Of a DNA stretch of 64,000 nucleotides, positions 19,508-28,308 are shown piece by piece; within the stretch, counting starts at the first letter, position 1, and each line of letters starts with the position of its first letter. Origin of the DNA: Psychroflexus torquis ATCC 700755 (GTDB lineage: Bacteria; Bacteroidota; Bacteroidia; Flavobacteriales; Flavobacteriaceae); contig NC_018721.1 of NCBI RefSeq assembly GCF_000153485.2, forward strand, positions 2,976,001-3,040,000. The letters run 5' to 3'. The notes under the pieces are model-generated. The model made no database searches and was not told where the DNA came from. It saw only the letters and a list, made by a program, of their open reading frames with translations. A program made the position numbers and the translations under genes.

Positions 19508-20885
19508 ATTCTGTGTTAATAATCAAGTGATATTTCAATTTATTTAATTAATATTGATATTTGAAGGCAACTATAAGTTAGCCTGCAAGGGTACCTCCGC
19601 ATTTGTGTGGTGTACCCTTTTTTGATGATAGTCATTTTCATAGGGATTCTGGTTTTTATCTATCACAAAAATAAGTTCAAGCATTTTTCTCTGCACAGCA
19701 ATCAGCGCCTTCATTTTGATTCCACTTTTTGATACGATCCTAACATATAAGTCTTTATGCGATTGGTTGTATTTAACAGAGGATAGAGATGGAAGGTGCA
19801 TTGATTTTCTTAGATGTCTGTTGCCTCTCTTTGATATTCGAGGTTTACCTTTTATTGATGTTCCTGATTGTTTTTCCTTGACATCAAAACCGGCGTAACT
19901 GGTCAATTGCTTCTTGTTTCTAATGAGTTCGAACCCATTAGTCTCTGCCAGTACCGTTACAGCAGTCAGTTCTCCTACCCCAGGTATAGTACAAATATTA
20001 TCTACTCTTGTCTTTACCTCTGGGTGACTTTTAAGTAATGTTGCTATGTCCAATTTGATTTCTTTTTCCTGTCGATTTAAAAATTTGATTCTATCTTCGA
20101 TTCGAACAAGGCTCTTTTGGTTAGGCATAGCTTCTGTCTTTTCTGCATGTCTCTGGTTTTTTACCATTGATCTTTCTTCAACGATCTGATCACGTTCTCT
20201 GGTCAATTGTTTTAATTCTCTATAGATGTCCTTGGGCCGTATCCAATTATCCAGTTTACGCTCTAAACCAAACTGCGCAATAGCTTGAGAAGCTGTCTTA
20301 TCTGTTATAGTTTTAATATCAAGAGACCTTGCATAGTTGCTGATCTTATTGGGTAGTATAACGCTAACATCAATATTCATGCTTTCCAATGCGTATGCTA
20401 ATCTCTCGTGGTACACGCCGGTCGCTTCCATTACATATCGCATCTGAGCAGCATTCTCACAACAGGAGGATACCCATTCGATCATAGATTGGATACCATT
20501 GTCACTGTTTACAAATACTTTGTATGCAAAGATTTCAATACTTAAGCTCTCCAACAGCCTACCTAATGACACCACTAATTCCTTTTGGGCGACATCAATA
20601 CCCGCGACTTCTTTTAAAACCTTTTCCAATTGTCTCATTTTAAGTTAGTTAAATTAAATAATAAAGTGAAATATCTCTTCACGTCTTTTCTCCTAGTTGG
20701 ATATTCTGGATACCAAATTACTCAGTGGCTCCTTACATTCTGTTCAGACTCCAAGAAATATAAGGGAATAAGGTCATTTCTATCGGTCGATATATCTTGA
20801 AGATTACCTAGCCATCGGTTGACTCTTATTCCCTTTCACTTATATTTACAAAGCTAATTTTTCATAGTAATACAAACATAGGAGC
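19508..20885 (-). mobile_element. IS110-family insertion sequence (intact transposase)
   Basis: Comparison with the empty intron copies (GTTGATCCCGA...CGGGAGTGTAATGG at 26285 and 28475) places the element between GATCCCGATAG and GATCGGGAGTG. The restored target is a palindrome of the CCCGATAG.ATCGGG family. Boundaries are good to a few bases. No inverted terminal repeats or target duplication, as expected for IS110. Outside the transposase there are 63 bp on one side and about 247 bp on the other; IS110 elements carry their bridge RNA in such non-coding ends. Confidence 0.75.
19571..20638 (-). CDS. IS110-family transposase
   Basis: The protein is 355 aa with the DEDD RuvC-like N-terminal domain (GIDVAQKELVVSL, D15; EATGVYHERL with the Glu) and the C-terminal transposase_20 domain (TIPGVGELTAVTVLAE, QLTSYAGF, GTSIKGKPRISKRGNRHLR), which carries the conserved Ser of the family. 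Full length and uninterrupted. The family cuts DNA under guidance of a bridge RNA from the element ends. Confidence 0.93.
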   Translation of the reverse strand: MRQLEKVLKEVAGIDVAQKELVVSLGRLLESLSIEIFAYKVFVNSDNGIQSMIEWVSSCCENAAQMRYVMEATGVYHERLAYALESMNIDVSVILPNKISNYARSLDIKTITDKTASQAIAQFGLERKLDNWIRPKDIYRELKQLTRERDQIVEERSMVKNQRHAEKTEAMPNQKSLVRIEDRIKFLNRQEKEIKLDIATLLKSHPEVKTRVDNICTIPGVGELTAVTVLAETNGFELIRNKKQLTSYAGFDVKEKQSGTSIKGKPRISKRGNRHLRKSMHLPSLSSVKYNQSHKDLYVRIVSKSGIKMKALIAVQRKMLELIFVIDKNQNPYENDYHQKRVHHTNAEVPLQANL

Positions 20886-21116
20886 GATCGGGAGTGTAAT
20901 GAAACTGGAGCAAAGGGATGAGCTAATTTTAATTTACAATTTGCCAACTTGCAAAAGGAAGAGCTTATATTTGTATACTAAATTAGAAGAGCCGTGTGAG
21001 GGGAGACTTTCAAGCACGGCGGTGCACTGAGCCTGTCGAAGTGTTCTGTGAGAGGCTTGGGGTGAAATTCCCCTTGTCTACTCGACCACAAACACGTTAT
21101 CTGCAAGCTGAAAAAA

Positions 21117-21929
21117 ATGACAAAAAACTACTTCTTCATAATTTTATTACTTATTTCTCTAACAAGTTGCGGACAAGAAACATTTGAATTTGAAAGTAAA
21201 ATAAACCCAGAAAAGATTTACACTCTTTCAATGAATATGTCATCAACGAATAAAACCAAGTATTTAACCGAAAGAACTGACCTAAAAGATAAAACCTCTG
21301 AGGGAATATCTTCAACTGAAATGACTAGAATCACAACAACTAAAAAAATTGAAGAAAACGGACAATTTGCTGCAACTATAGAATATGGAAAAATAATTAA
21401 GATTGCAAATGGTAGTAAAACTGAAAATCCGATTACAGGTACTATTGTAAATGGGTATTATAAAGAGAATACATTAAACGTTCAAGAAGTAATATCCGAA
21501 CAACTCAATGAGAAAACAAAGAATAGTATTAAATATACATTAGAAAATGTCAAACCCGATATTGATTTTCCGAAAAAACCTTTAAAAATTGGAGATAGTT
21601 TTGAACACAAAATGCCTATGACAATTCCTGTAGATGGAGCAAATCCTGTGAAAATTAATATTATAAAAACATTCAAATTAAAAAGCGTGAAGGATAATAT
21701 TGCATTATTTGATTTGGAAGAGATAATACAATTAAACACAGAAATTGAACAAACAAATGTTATTGCAAATGGAAACGGAAATGGATTTGTAGAATTTGAT
21801 ATTTCAGAGAATCATTTAATTAAAAATAATGCCTCTTTTACAATTGAACTGAATGTAAAAATAAATGATGAATTGACCGTTAATACTGTAGTTGGCTCAA
21901 ATTCTGAGATAACTACAATAATTGAATAA
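21117..21929 (+). CDS. lipoprotein of unknown function (DUF6263-like)
   Basis: The protein is 270 aa with a lipoprotein signal (FFIILLLISLTSCGQ, lipid Cys 18). The rest is a beta-rich soluble domain. The overall pattern resembles a Bacteroidota lipoprotein family (DUF6263-like, low certainty). It should be attached to the periplasmic face. The start lies 6 bp after the core GTTATCTGCAAGCTG (21096), and the gene is followed by CAGCTTGTAACAAC (21933); the 7-bp extensions CAAGCTG and CAGCTTG are exact reverse complements. It is therefore a single-gene cassette. Confidence 0.8.
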   Translation: MTKNYFFIILLLISLTSCGQETFEFESKINPEKIYTLSMNMSSTNKTKYLTERTDLKDKTSEGISSTEMTRITTTKKIEENGQFAATIEYGKIIKIANGSKTENPITGTIVNGYYKENTLNVQEVISEQLNEKTKNSIKYTLENVKPDIDFPKKPLKIGDSFEHKMPMTIPVDGANPVKINIIKTFKLKSVKDNIALFDLEEIIQLNTEIEQTNVIANGNGNGFVEFDISENHLIKNNASFTIELNVKINDELTVNTVVGSNSEITTIIE

Positions 21930-21932
21930 AGC

Positions 21933-22136
21933 CAGCTTGTAACAACGTGTATAAAACATAGCTATTACAGGCTTTACGAGAGGTTTTGTACATTTATAAA
22001 GTACGCCAATTTTTTTATTTGGCTATATTTAGAAAAGAAAAATAAACATAAAAATAAAAAATTCGGCTTGTGTTAAATTCAAAAAGTTGGCGTCTTTTTA
22101 CACGCTACACTTTATACACAAGACCGTTATCTGAAA
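21933..22136 (+). repeat. attC-like site 5 (uninterrupted reference site)
   Basis: Core CAGCTTGTAACAAC, then arm GTGTATAAAACATAGC (21947-21962); opposite arm GCTACACTTTATACAC (22104-22119), then core GTTATC (22126-22131). The arms pair at 13 of 16 positions. Between the arms are smaller inverted parts (GTACGCCAATTTTT / AAAAAGTTGGCGTC). About 200 bp. This is the clearest intact site and shows where introns inserted in sites 4, 8 and 9. Confidence 0.7.
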
Positions 22137-22289
22137 CTGAATAAAAAACCGTTAAACAATATCAAATTGAACAAACTTGAAATAAAAAATATATTCTTTG
22201 ATGATGTTGAAAAGTTATTTGATACTTCCCTAAATCAGGTTGCTAAAGAAGCAGGAGTGAATGCAAAAGATATTTATAAAAAACAATGA
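22137..22289 (+). CDS. short ORF or gene remnant in a minimal cassette
   Basis: An open frame ending in TGA at 22287-22289 encodes up to 50 aa (LEIKNIFFDDVEKLFDTSLN, then VAKEAGVNAKDIYKK). No ATG is in frame; CTG (22137) or TTG (22167) would be needed. It lies between the core GTTATC (22126) and GTAGCTAAC (22324), so it occupies the place of a cassette gene. Either a very small protein or the tail of a truncated one. Confidence 0.3.
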   Translation: MNKKPLNNIKLNKLEIKNIFFDDVEKLFDTSLNQVAKEAGVNAKDIYKKQ

Positions 22290-22323
22290 GGAAAAATCAC
22301 ATGCAAAATTCATCAAAATAAAA

Positions 22324-22480
22324 GTAGCTAACAAAACCTATACGTAATACGGGTTTTGGTGGTGAATTGAAAGTTTGGAGTAATTAATAAAAATAGCTAA
22401 ACCAAAGGTTTAGCTAAGTGCTAATTTGAAAGTTCAGAACTTTGAAATCCTGCACTACGCATAGCCAAACGTTGTGCTTC
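22324..22480 (+). repeat. attC-like site 6 (short type)
   Basis: Core GTAGCTAAC (22324-22332), arm CTATACGTAATACGGG; opposite arm GCACTACGCATAGCC and core GTTGTGCTTC (22471-22480). The arms are reverse complements with few mismatches. 157 bp. Confidence 0.65.
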
Positions 22481-22586
22481 ATTGAATCCAAGTTCGATTG
22501 TCGAATTAATCGACTCTACCTTCAATATTCACCCTATAGACGCACTTATTGTAAAAATAGATAGTTTTAAATCTATTTAATTTGTG

Positions 22587-22595
22587 TATATTTGC
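22587..22595 (+). promoter_or_regulatory. -7 promoter element
   Basis: TATATTTGC matches the Bacteroidota -7 consensus TAnnTTTG and lies 18 bp before the ATG of the DUF4143 gene. No clear -33 TTG at the right distance. Confidence 0.4.
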
Positions 22596-22612
22596 TATAT
22601 TAAGATGAAAAT

Positions 22613-24061
22613 ATGGCAATGCTAAACCTTATTCCGACAGAAAAGATTATTGAACGTCTTCGATATGAAAATCCATGGTGGATCACCAAAGAGATACCGA
22701 ACACATATAGCTCAATGTCCAAGAGACTATATTTTGATCTCTTTTATCCATTCGTCCTTGAAAGGAGCATTAAAAGAGCTTTAGTTCTCATGGGTCCTAG
22801 AAGGGTTGGTAAAACAGTAATGCTATTTCATTGCATTGAAAACTTACTGAAAGAAGGAACAAATCCTCATAAACTATTCTTTATCGGAATTGACAACCCT
22901 ATTTACGTCAATTTAAGCTTAGAGGACGTTTTAACTCTATGCAAAGATTCTTTAAACCTTGAAAACCTTAATGGTTGTTATGTCTTTTTTGATGAAATAC
23001 AATACTTGAAAGATTGGGAAAGACATTTAAAAATATTAGTTGACTCATACCCTGAAACTAAATTCATTGTTTCTGGCTCAGCAGCCGCAGCTTTGAAATG
23101 GCACAGTACGGAAAGCGGAGCGGGTAGATTTACTGACTTCTTGTTACCTCCATTAACATTTCAAGAATATATCCATTTGAAAAAATTAGACCATTTAATT
23201 TTTGAAGGTGATATTCAATATGGAGACAAGGATATAAAGTATTGCTTAACTCATGATTCAAAAGTATTAAATAAAGAATTTCTCCATTATTTAAATTTTG
23301 GAGGATACCCAGAGGTTGTATTATCTGAAAAAATACAAGGCGATATGGGTAGATATGTGAAAAACGATATTGTAGACAAAGTTCTTCTTAGAGATTTGCC
23401 AAGCTTGTATGGAATCAAAGATGTTCAAGAGTTAAACAGGTTTTTCACATACATAGCGTATAATACTGGAAACGAATTCTCATATGAGACAATGTCTAGA
23501 GAGAGTGGAATTCAAAAAGATACATTAAAAAAATATCTAGAATATTTAGAAGCGGCATTCCTAATTAAGGTATTAAATAAGGTTGGAGTCAATGCAAAAA
23601 GATTAAAAAGAATAACAAGCTTCAAAGTATATCTTACCAACCCATCACTTCGCACTGCTTTATTTTCCCCGATAAGTGGAACAGACCAAGAAATGGGAAA
23701 TATGGTAGAAACAGCAATTCTTTCACAATGGATGCATCGAGAGCAACTAGATTTAACATATGCTAGATGGAAAGACGGGAGAAATGAAGGTGAGGTAGAT
23801 CTTGTTTTAGTAGATGATAAAAATTATAAACCTGTTTGGGGAGTGGAAATTAAATGGAGTAACCGATATTTTGATAAACCTCAAGAATTGAAAAGTTTAA
23901 TTAAATTTTGTGAAGCAAATAAATTCGAAGCTGCTGTTGTCACTTCAATTGATAAAATTGGAATGAAAGAAATACAAGGTTTGAAATTCACTTTTCTTCC
24001 TGCTTCGATATATGCTTACAATATTGGAGAAATCACACTAAAAATGAAAACTAATAATTAA
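22613..24061 (+). CDS. AAA ATPase with DUF4143 C-terminal domain
   Basis: The protein is 482 aa. Walker A is GPRRVGKT at 61-68; Walker B is CYVFFDEIQ with D127-E128. The C-terminal part (about 370-460) has the DUF4143 arrangement, with GEVDLVLVD...WGVEIKW resembling a degenerate PD-(D/E)xK nuclease core (D, then E-x-K). Such ATPases are very common in bacteria and archaea, often near toxins, but have no settled function. The flanking cores are GTTGTGCTTC (22471) and GAAAGCACAAC (24071-24081), reverse complements, so it is a cassette; unusually, it has its own promoter-like -7 box. Confidence 0.85.
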   Translation: MAMLNLIPTEKIIERLRYENPWWITKEIPNTYSSMSKRLYFDLFYPFVLERSIKRALVLMGPRRVGKTVMLFHCIENLLKEGTNPHKLFFIGIDNPIYVNLSLEDVLTLCKDSLNLENLNGCYVFFDEIQYLKDWERHLKILVDSYPETKFIVSGSAAAALKWHSTESGAGRFTDFLLPPLTFQEYIHLKKLDHLIFEGDIQYGDKDIKYCLTHDSKVLNKEFLHYLNFGGYPEVVLSEKIQGDMGRYVKNDIVDKVLLRDLPSLYGIKDVQELNRFFTYIAYNTGNEFSYETMSRESGIQKDTLKKYLEYLEAAFLIKVLNKVGVNAKRLKRITSFKVYLTNPSLRTALFSPISGTDQEMGNMVETAILSQWMHREQLDLTYARWKDGRNEGEVDLVLVDDKNYKPVWGVEIKWSNRYFDKPQELKSLIKFCEANKFEAAVVTSIDKIGMKEIQGLKFTFLPASIYAYNIGEITLKMKTNN

Positions 24062-24359
24062 AAAAAAAACGAAAGCACAACAAAGTACTGTGGCAAAAAA
24101 CAAGTAAAAACTCATTAATTTTTCACTAGAGTACCTCGATAGGTAGCATTGTACATCAAACCTGATTTAGCACTAGCAAAGGCTTGTTTTAATAACTTAT
24201 TACAGACTGCTTTTTGCTCTTTCATTTAGCTACATTCTGCTCACAAATATCCCTACAAGCCTTGTTTTACCAGCCTGCTGGTAGGTTTACAGGCGTTAAA
24301 ACTACACATGAATACTAAATCATGCAGTTTTTGATTTCCTATTTTACTGATACAGCTAC

Positions 24360-24600
24360 GTCCATTTTACACTGCTTCCGCTTTTTCTAATCACTGGTGT
24401 TAGACCTGTATAACTCACTTCCACTTGTAAAACGGTCAAAGCCATCTGTCAAGACAACCAACATTACAGTTATTTTATTCCCGATCTCTGGTATCGTTTT
24501 TAAGCGTGTTAAAACATTATAATACTCTTGTTTGACTACTACTAATAATTTAGTTTTCTAAGGTTTTTATCTCCTTTTAAACTTGTTTTAAACTGCTTTC
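24360..24600 (-). pseudogene. IS110-family transposase fragment
   Basis: Closely similar to the fragment at 15215-15420 (shared TCCATTTTAC.CTGCTTCC, GTGTTAGACCTG.ATAACTCAC, GGTATCGTTTTTA). Frame is lost in several places. Confidence 0.65.
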
Positions 24601-24706
24601 TAAATAGGGGAGTACCTGTATTCCTCTCATTATTTTTGAAAATAAATAGTGTCCCTAAAAATAATTACGGAAATTAAGATGACAAAAACCTGTGTTTCCC
24701 CTTTAA

Positions 24707-24866
24707 TACCAAATTAAACCTATAATGTCCCAATAAATCGTTTCTTTTTCGCCTACTTTTTATTAAAAATAATTACCGTAGCTAAGGCTATGCTAATTAT
24801 TTTTAACTTCAATCAATCAAAAAATAATTCAATTTATTTATGTGACATTATAAATTTAATTTGGCA
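24707..24866 (+). repeat. TACCAAATTAAACC MITE, 160-bp variant
   Basis: Begins TACCAAATTAAACC, ends TTTAATTTGGCA; inserted between TTTAA and TGAGGAAAAAG where site 3 has the uninterrupted CTGTAATGAAAAAG. Lacks the ACTACGACGTAGC internal block of the longer copies. Confidence 0.75.
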
Positions 24867-24894
24867 TGAGGAAAAAGATAAACGAGAGTGTTGG

Positions 24895-25050
24895 CAAACC
24901 TTCGGTGCATTAGAATCTTGATTGCAGCATTAGTAGTGGTTAATTTAAAGTCTCTTGGATAAAATGTATGAAAGTGTTAACTTAGATTAATAAAACTACC
25001 TAAATAGATATATACCCTATATTGAAGATTTTAATAGGGTTTATAAGGAT
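24895..25050 (+). repeat. conserved 3' block, copy 2
   Basis: Very close to copy 1 (same GTGTTGGCAAACCTTCGGTG start and TAATAGGGTTTATAAGGAT end). Confidence 0.8.
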
Positions 25051-25095
25051 GTTAGGCAACATTAAAAAAAACACCTTAAATTCAAGTAGTTAACT

Positions 25096-25779
25096 ATGGG
25101 ATTTTTAGATTTTTTAAGATCAAAACCTACAGATGAGAAACTGACAAAAAAATTAGTGAATTTTGTTTATAACAGTATTCAAGCTGAAAAAGAAGTTCGA
25201 GTAGAAGATGCGATATGTTTAATTTCAACAATTATTGCCGAAAGATGTATTGTGTTTACGAATGAATTTTCAATAAACGATCACGAATTTGAACCTGGTT
25301 CGGCAGTTTTTTCAGAGAAAATTAATGAATTACTTGTTGGACAAATCGCTGTCGAAAATTGGAAAGAATTGCCGAAAGAATGTGTTTTTTCGAAAATTAA
25401 AAGCAAAATTGATTCTCACTATGACACTAGTTCTTTCCCTTCTCTAACCGGAATTTTTGAAAAATATGCGGAAAATATTGGAAAAACGGAATGGGGAAGC
25501 CTGAATTTGTCTATTCCAGAAGATAACAAACCATCCTTTTTGCCTTTACAAGTTGGACATGAAACGAGAAAATTCATTGACAAAAACATAAATCTAGAAA
25601 ATAACGAAAAGACATTGCAAATAGCTATTAACTCTATTTGCGAAATACTGATTGAAACTAAAATGGCTTTAGATCCATCAATTGCTTTGGTTATGACATT
25701 TGAAATTATAAACGGAATGTCTAAAACAGCAACGATGACTGACGAAAAAATGGCTGAATTAAAAACAGCGGAAAAATAA
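25096..25779 (+). CDS. hypothetical protein in a single-gene cassette
   Basis: The protein is 227 aa, soluble, without signal peptide. The start MGFLDFLRSKPTDEKLTKKL is amphipathic. The rest is predicted mixed helix with a hydrophobic C-terminal helix (SIALVMTFEIINGMSK). I do not recognise a family. It is flanked by GTTAGGCAAC (25051) and GTTGCCTAA (25784-25792), which pair over nine bases with no mismatch. Confidence 0.7.
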   Translation: MGFLDFLRSKPTDEKLTKKLVNFVYNSIQAEKEVRVEDAICLISTIIAERCIVFTNEFSINDHEFEPGSAVFSEKINELLVGQIAVENWKELPKECVFSKIKSKIDSHYDTSSFPSLTGIFEKYAENIGKTEWGSLNLSIPEDNKPSFLPLQVGHETRKFIDKNINLENNEKTLQIAINSICEILIETKMALDPSIALVMTFEIINGMSKTATMTDEKMAELKTAEK

Positions 25780-25901
25780 AAACGTTGCCTAAAAATCTGT
25801 ATAGTTAATGGCTAGATAATGTTAAATTTGAAGTTCAGTTATTTCAATAAAGTTCTATAATAAACTGAAAAATTTGGCTCTTTAAAATGCCACTAATCAT
25901 A

Positions 25902-26546
25902 GTGTGCCAAGAATCAACCATGGCAATACATAAAATGGTTGAATGCTGTGAATAGTGTCTGGTTGGAAATACAGCAAAATCAAAAATGTTTTTTTTTTTG
26001 CGATTTTTGTCTTTAATTTTAATCGCCCGATGCTATGGCATCACCTCATAAAATACAAAAATAAATCTCATCAAAAATAATTCATTTTATAAAATCTGCC
26101 TATTTCCAACCAGTCACTAGTTACGGAACTTGGGAATCTGCTTATGGATGATAGACTTGTGTAAGGCTACCGCATTAGGATTCGCTACAAGTCAAAGGGA
26201 AATATTCAATCGAAACAAGCGAGAGATAGTCCCGATAGGTATCGGGAGAAGTTGAAAGCAGAGGCGGACTCATTCGTAGTAGTGTTGATCCCGAAACTTC
26301 GGGAGTGTAATGGAACTGGAGTAAAGGGATGGGCTAATTTTTATTTACAATTTGCCAACTTGAAAAAGGATGAGCTTATATTTGTATACTAAATTAGAAG
26401 AGCCCTCGACAAAAACGGGGCAGGCTGTGTGAGGGGAGACTTTCAAGCACGGCGGTGTACTGAGCCTGCCTGTCGCGCCTTGGCAGGAAGACCTGTCGAA
26501 GTTTTCTGTGAGAGGCTTGGGGTGAAATTCCCCTTGTCTACTTGAC
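25902..26546 (+). ncRNA. group II intron relic B, internally deleted
   Basis: 5' GTGTGCC, 3' CTACTTGAC. Only 645 nt including one MITE. Directly after the first about 50 nt comes the MITE and then the segment starting TTACGGAACTTGGG. Intron C has two MITEs with about 450 nt between them. Copy B therefore looks like the product of recombination between those two MITEs, with loss of most of domain I. Domain V (about 26400-26500) carries two palindromic inserts. Not expected to splice. Confidence 0.65.
25953..26120 (+). repeat. 165-bp MITE, copy b
   Basis: Terminal repeats TAGTGTCTGGTTGGAAATA / TATTTCCAACCAGTCACTAG. Left flank equals that of copy c, right flank equals that of copies a and d. 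Confidence 0.85.
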
Positions 26547-26609
26547 CAGTAACCGTTGTGCTTCAGTTTGAAAAAAAATCGTGATTGAATTTTATAGTAT
26601 CTTTATACT

Positions 26610-27131
26610 ATGAAAAAAATTGAGCAGGGATTTATAATTGATAGGCTGACGGATTCAATTCTGAATACAATTTCTGGCGACAGTTTTCAAACAGAAATAT
26701 CGACCCTAAAAAAGTCGGATTTGAAGAATATTCTCAAGAAAAACGGATGGAATTTTGATTGGAAAACCGAATTTAACGACCTGAAAAAAGAGATTTATAA
26801 ATTGACAATTGTTAACAATCCCGATATTATTCAAGGACTTTTGAGTGTCACAATTGAGAGCGACCATATTTATATGGATTTGCTAGAAAGCGCACCATTT
26901 AATATTGGGAAAGAAAAACTTTATGAAGGTGTTGCGGGAAATTTAGTAGCGTATGCGTGCAAAACTTCTTTCCAAAAAGGGTACGAAGGATTTGTAGTAT
27001 TTACGGCTAAATCACGACTAATCAAACATTATGAAGAAACTTTGGGAGCATATCATTTTAAAAACCAACGAATGATAATCGACACAGAACTAGCCAAATT
27101 TTTAATGACTAAATATTTTAAAACAAGATAA
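26610..27131 (+). CDS. GNAT-like acetyltransferase, toxin candidate
   Basis: The protein is 173 aa. The second half has a GNAT-like pattern: strand LLSVTIESDHIYMDLLESAP, then the acetyl-CoA-loop and helix region YEGVAGNLVAYACKTSFQ, then GYEGFVVFTAK and the final strand. The motif is weak, so the call is by overall pattern and by similarity to the gene at 41126. It is followed after one base by a 59-aa gene. A -7-like TATCTTTA (26598) sits just before the ATG, suggesting an almost leaderless transcript. Flanking cores GTTGTGCTTCAG and GAAAGCATAACAAC mark it and its partner as a two-gene cassette. Two-gene cassettes of this kind are often toxin-antitoxin pairs; that is inference. Confidence 0.7.
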   Translation: MKKIEQGFIIDRLTDSILNTISGDSFQTEISTLKKSDLKNILKKNGWNFDWKTEFNDLKKEIYKLTIVNNPDIIQGLLSVTIESDHIYMDLLESAPFNIGKEKLYEGVAGNLVAYACKTSFQKGYEGFVVFTAKSRLIKHYEETLGAYHFKNQRMIIDTELAKFLMTKYFKTR

Positions 27132-27132
27132 A

Positions 27133-27312
27133 ATGGGACATATAGCAGAACCAAAAGGAGTTGATTTTTTGATTAAAAGTACGCCTTTGACCGACAAAGA
27201 AAGAGAAGAATTAAGCGAACATATAAAAAAGCGCAAAATTGAACTCGGAAAGAAGTCTGAGCCGAAACTAAGACCTCTCACAAAAGAAAGCCGAAAGCAT
27301 AACAACGTATAA
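27133..27312 (+). CDS. small partner protein (59 aa), possible antitoxin
   Basis: ATG at 27133, one base after the preceding stop. The peptide starts MGHIAEPKGVDFLIKSTPLT and continues with a charged helix (DKEREELSEHIKKRKIEL). This small charged family is frequently found after GNAT-like genes in Bacteroidota and may be the antidote. The last codons (AAC AAC GTA TAA, 27301-27312) lie inside the recombination core and arm AACAACGTATAA, so recombination would change the C-terminus. Confidence 0.7.
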   Translation: MGHIAEPKGVDFLIKSTPLTDKEREELSEHIKKRKIELGKKSEPKLRPLTKESRKHNNV

Positions 27313-27529
27313 AAATAATAGGGTAATTGTCGCTTAACCCAAAGGTAAATCTACATTTGCGAGGACGCCAAATTTTTAATTTTGGCTTATTGATTAGAAA
27401 AGATAATAAGAAAAATTTAAAAATTCGGCTTGTGTATAATACGAAAAGTTAGTGTCTATTTACACGCTACGTTTCATAGTGTACCAAGAATCAGTCATGG
27501 CAATAAATAAAATGGTTGAATGCTGTGTA

Positions 27530-27694
27530 TAGTGTCTGGTCGGAAATACAGCAAAATTAAAAATGTTTCTTTTTGCGATTTTCATCTTAAATTTTAATCG
27601 CCTGATGCTAATGCATCACCTCATAAAATAAAAAACAAATCTCATCAAAAATAATTCATTTTATAAAATCTGTCTATTTCCAACCAGTCACTAG
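27530..27694 (+). repeat. 165-bp MITE, copy c
   Basis: Inserted between GCTGTGTA and GTTAAGATGATGG; intron A has the empty site GCTGTAGATAAGATGATGG at 18740. Confidence 0.85.
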
Positions 27695-28141
27695 TTAAGA
27701 TGATGGTAGACCCATCAGAGTCATTGTACAGGCGATAGCTCTAAACCATCTAAAGTTGCTTTGATTAATAGTCTTGGTATTGAGCGTTTAGTAGAATCTA
27801 GTCCTAGGGATTAGCAGTTAGGAATAAAGGAGTTGAACCTGCCTATGCTGGCAGGCAGGCTAAAGTGAACCATTGAAGAGGTGTCCGCGAAAAATGGGGC
27901 AGGCAGAGAAGTATGAACCTCCAGTCAAAAGCTAGAGGACGAAGCGTTAATAAAATGTTCTGAGGGCATTTTTAGCGAACGAGCCAGCTGGCGTGAGGCA
28001 TACGGAGTGAAAAGTAATGTTAGCAATAACATTACTTACAGAGATAACCTATTTATTTTCTGTAAAGTCCCGATATCTATCGGGATCATTCAGGTGGCAA
28101 AGCCTGCCCCGTTTTTTTCGGGGAACTTTACTTGGGCTTGG

Positions 28142-28308
28142 CTAGTGTCTGGTTGGAAATACAGCAAAATCAAAAATGTTTTTTTTTGCGATTTTTGTCT
28201 TTAATTTTAATCGCCTGATGCTATGGCATCACCTCATAAAATACAAAAACAAATCTCATCAAAAATAATTCATTTTATAAAATCTGTCTATTTCCAACCA
28301 GTCACTAG
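28142..28308 (+). repeat. 165-bp MITE, copy d
   Basis: Same flanks as copy a (GGGCTTGG on the left, TT.CGGAACTTGGGAA on the right). Confidence 0.85.

Larger units (their letters stand above)
18702..21086 (+). ncRNA. group II intron relic A (ORF-less)
   Basis: Starts GTGTGCC (the GUGYG 5' rule) and ends CTACTCGAC (AY 3' rule). A domain-V-like sequence GAGCCGTGTGAGGGGAGA...CAAGCACGG lies at 20989-21019, followed by a domain-VI-like hairpin with GGGGTGAAATTCCCC. No reverse transcriptase is encoded; without the IS110 (about 1.4 kb) and the MITE, about 840 nt remain. A 24-nt palindromic-family insert (21020-21043) separates CACGG from TTC in domain V. Two short ORFs inside are not credible genes. 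It probably depended on an RT in trans and may now be inactive. Confidence 0.7.
18519..21110 (+). repeat. attC-like site 4, split by a group II intron
   Basis: 5' arm: core GCCAAC (18524-18529) then AATGTATAAAAAACATAGGGC. 3' arm: TTGCCCTACGTTTCTTA (up to 18701), interrupted by the intron, then CACAAACAC and the core GTTATCTGCAAGCTG (21096-21110). Joining the exons restores CTACGTTTCTTACACAAACACG, which aligns with the uninterrupted site 5 (CTACACTTTATACACAAGACCG). The arms are imperfect reverse complements, as in attC sites. Confidence 0.65.
24071..25060 (+). repeat. attC-like site 7 (long type)
   Basis: From GAAAGCACAAC to GTTAGGCAAC (25051-25060), 990 bp. Holds the IS110 relic (24360-24600), a TACCAAATTAAACC MITE (24707-24866) and the conserved 3' block (24895-25050). 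No gene. Confidence 0.6.
25784..26566 (+). repeat. attC-like site 8, split by group II intron B
   Basis: Core GTTGCCTAA, arm CTGTATAGTTAATGGC; opposite arm TGCCACTAATCATA (to 25901), intron, then CAGTAACC and core GTTGTGCTTCAG (26555-26566). The intron lies at the same place as in sites 4 and 9. Confidence 0.6.
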
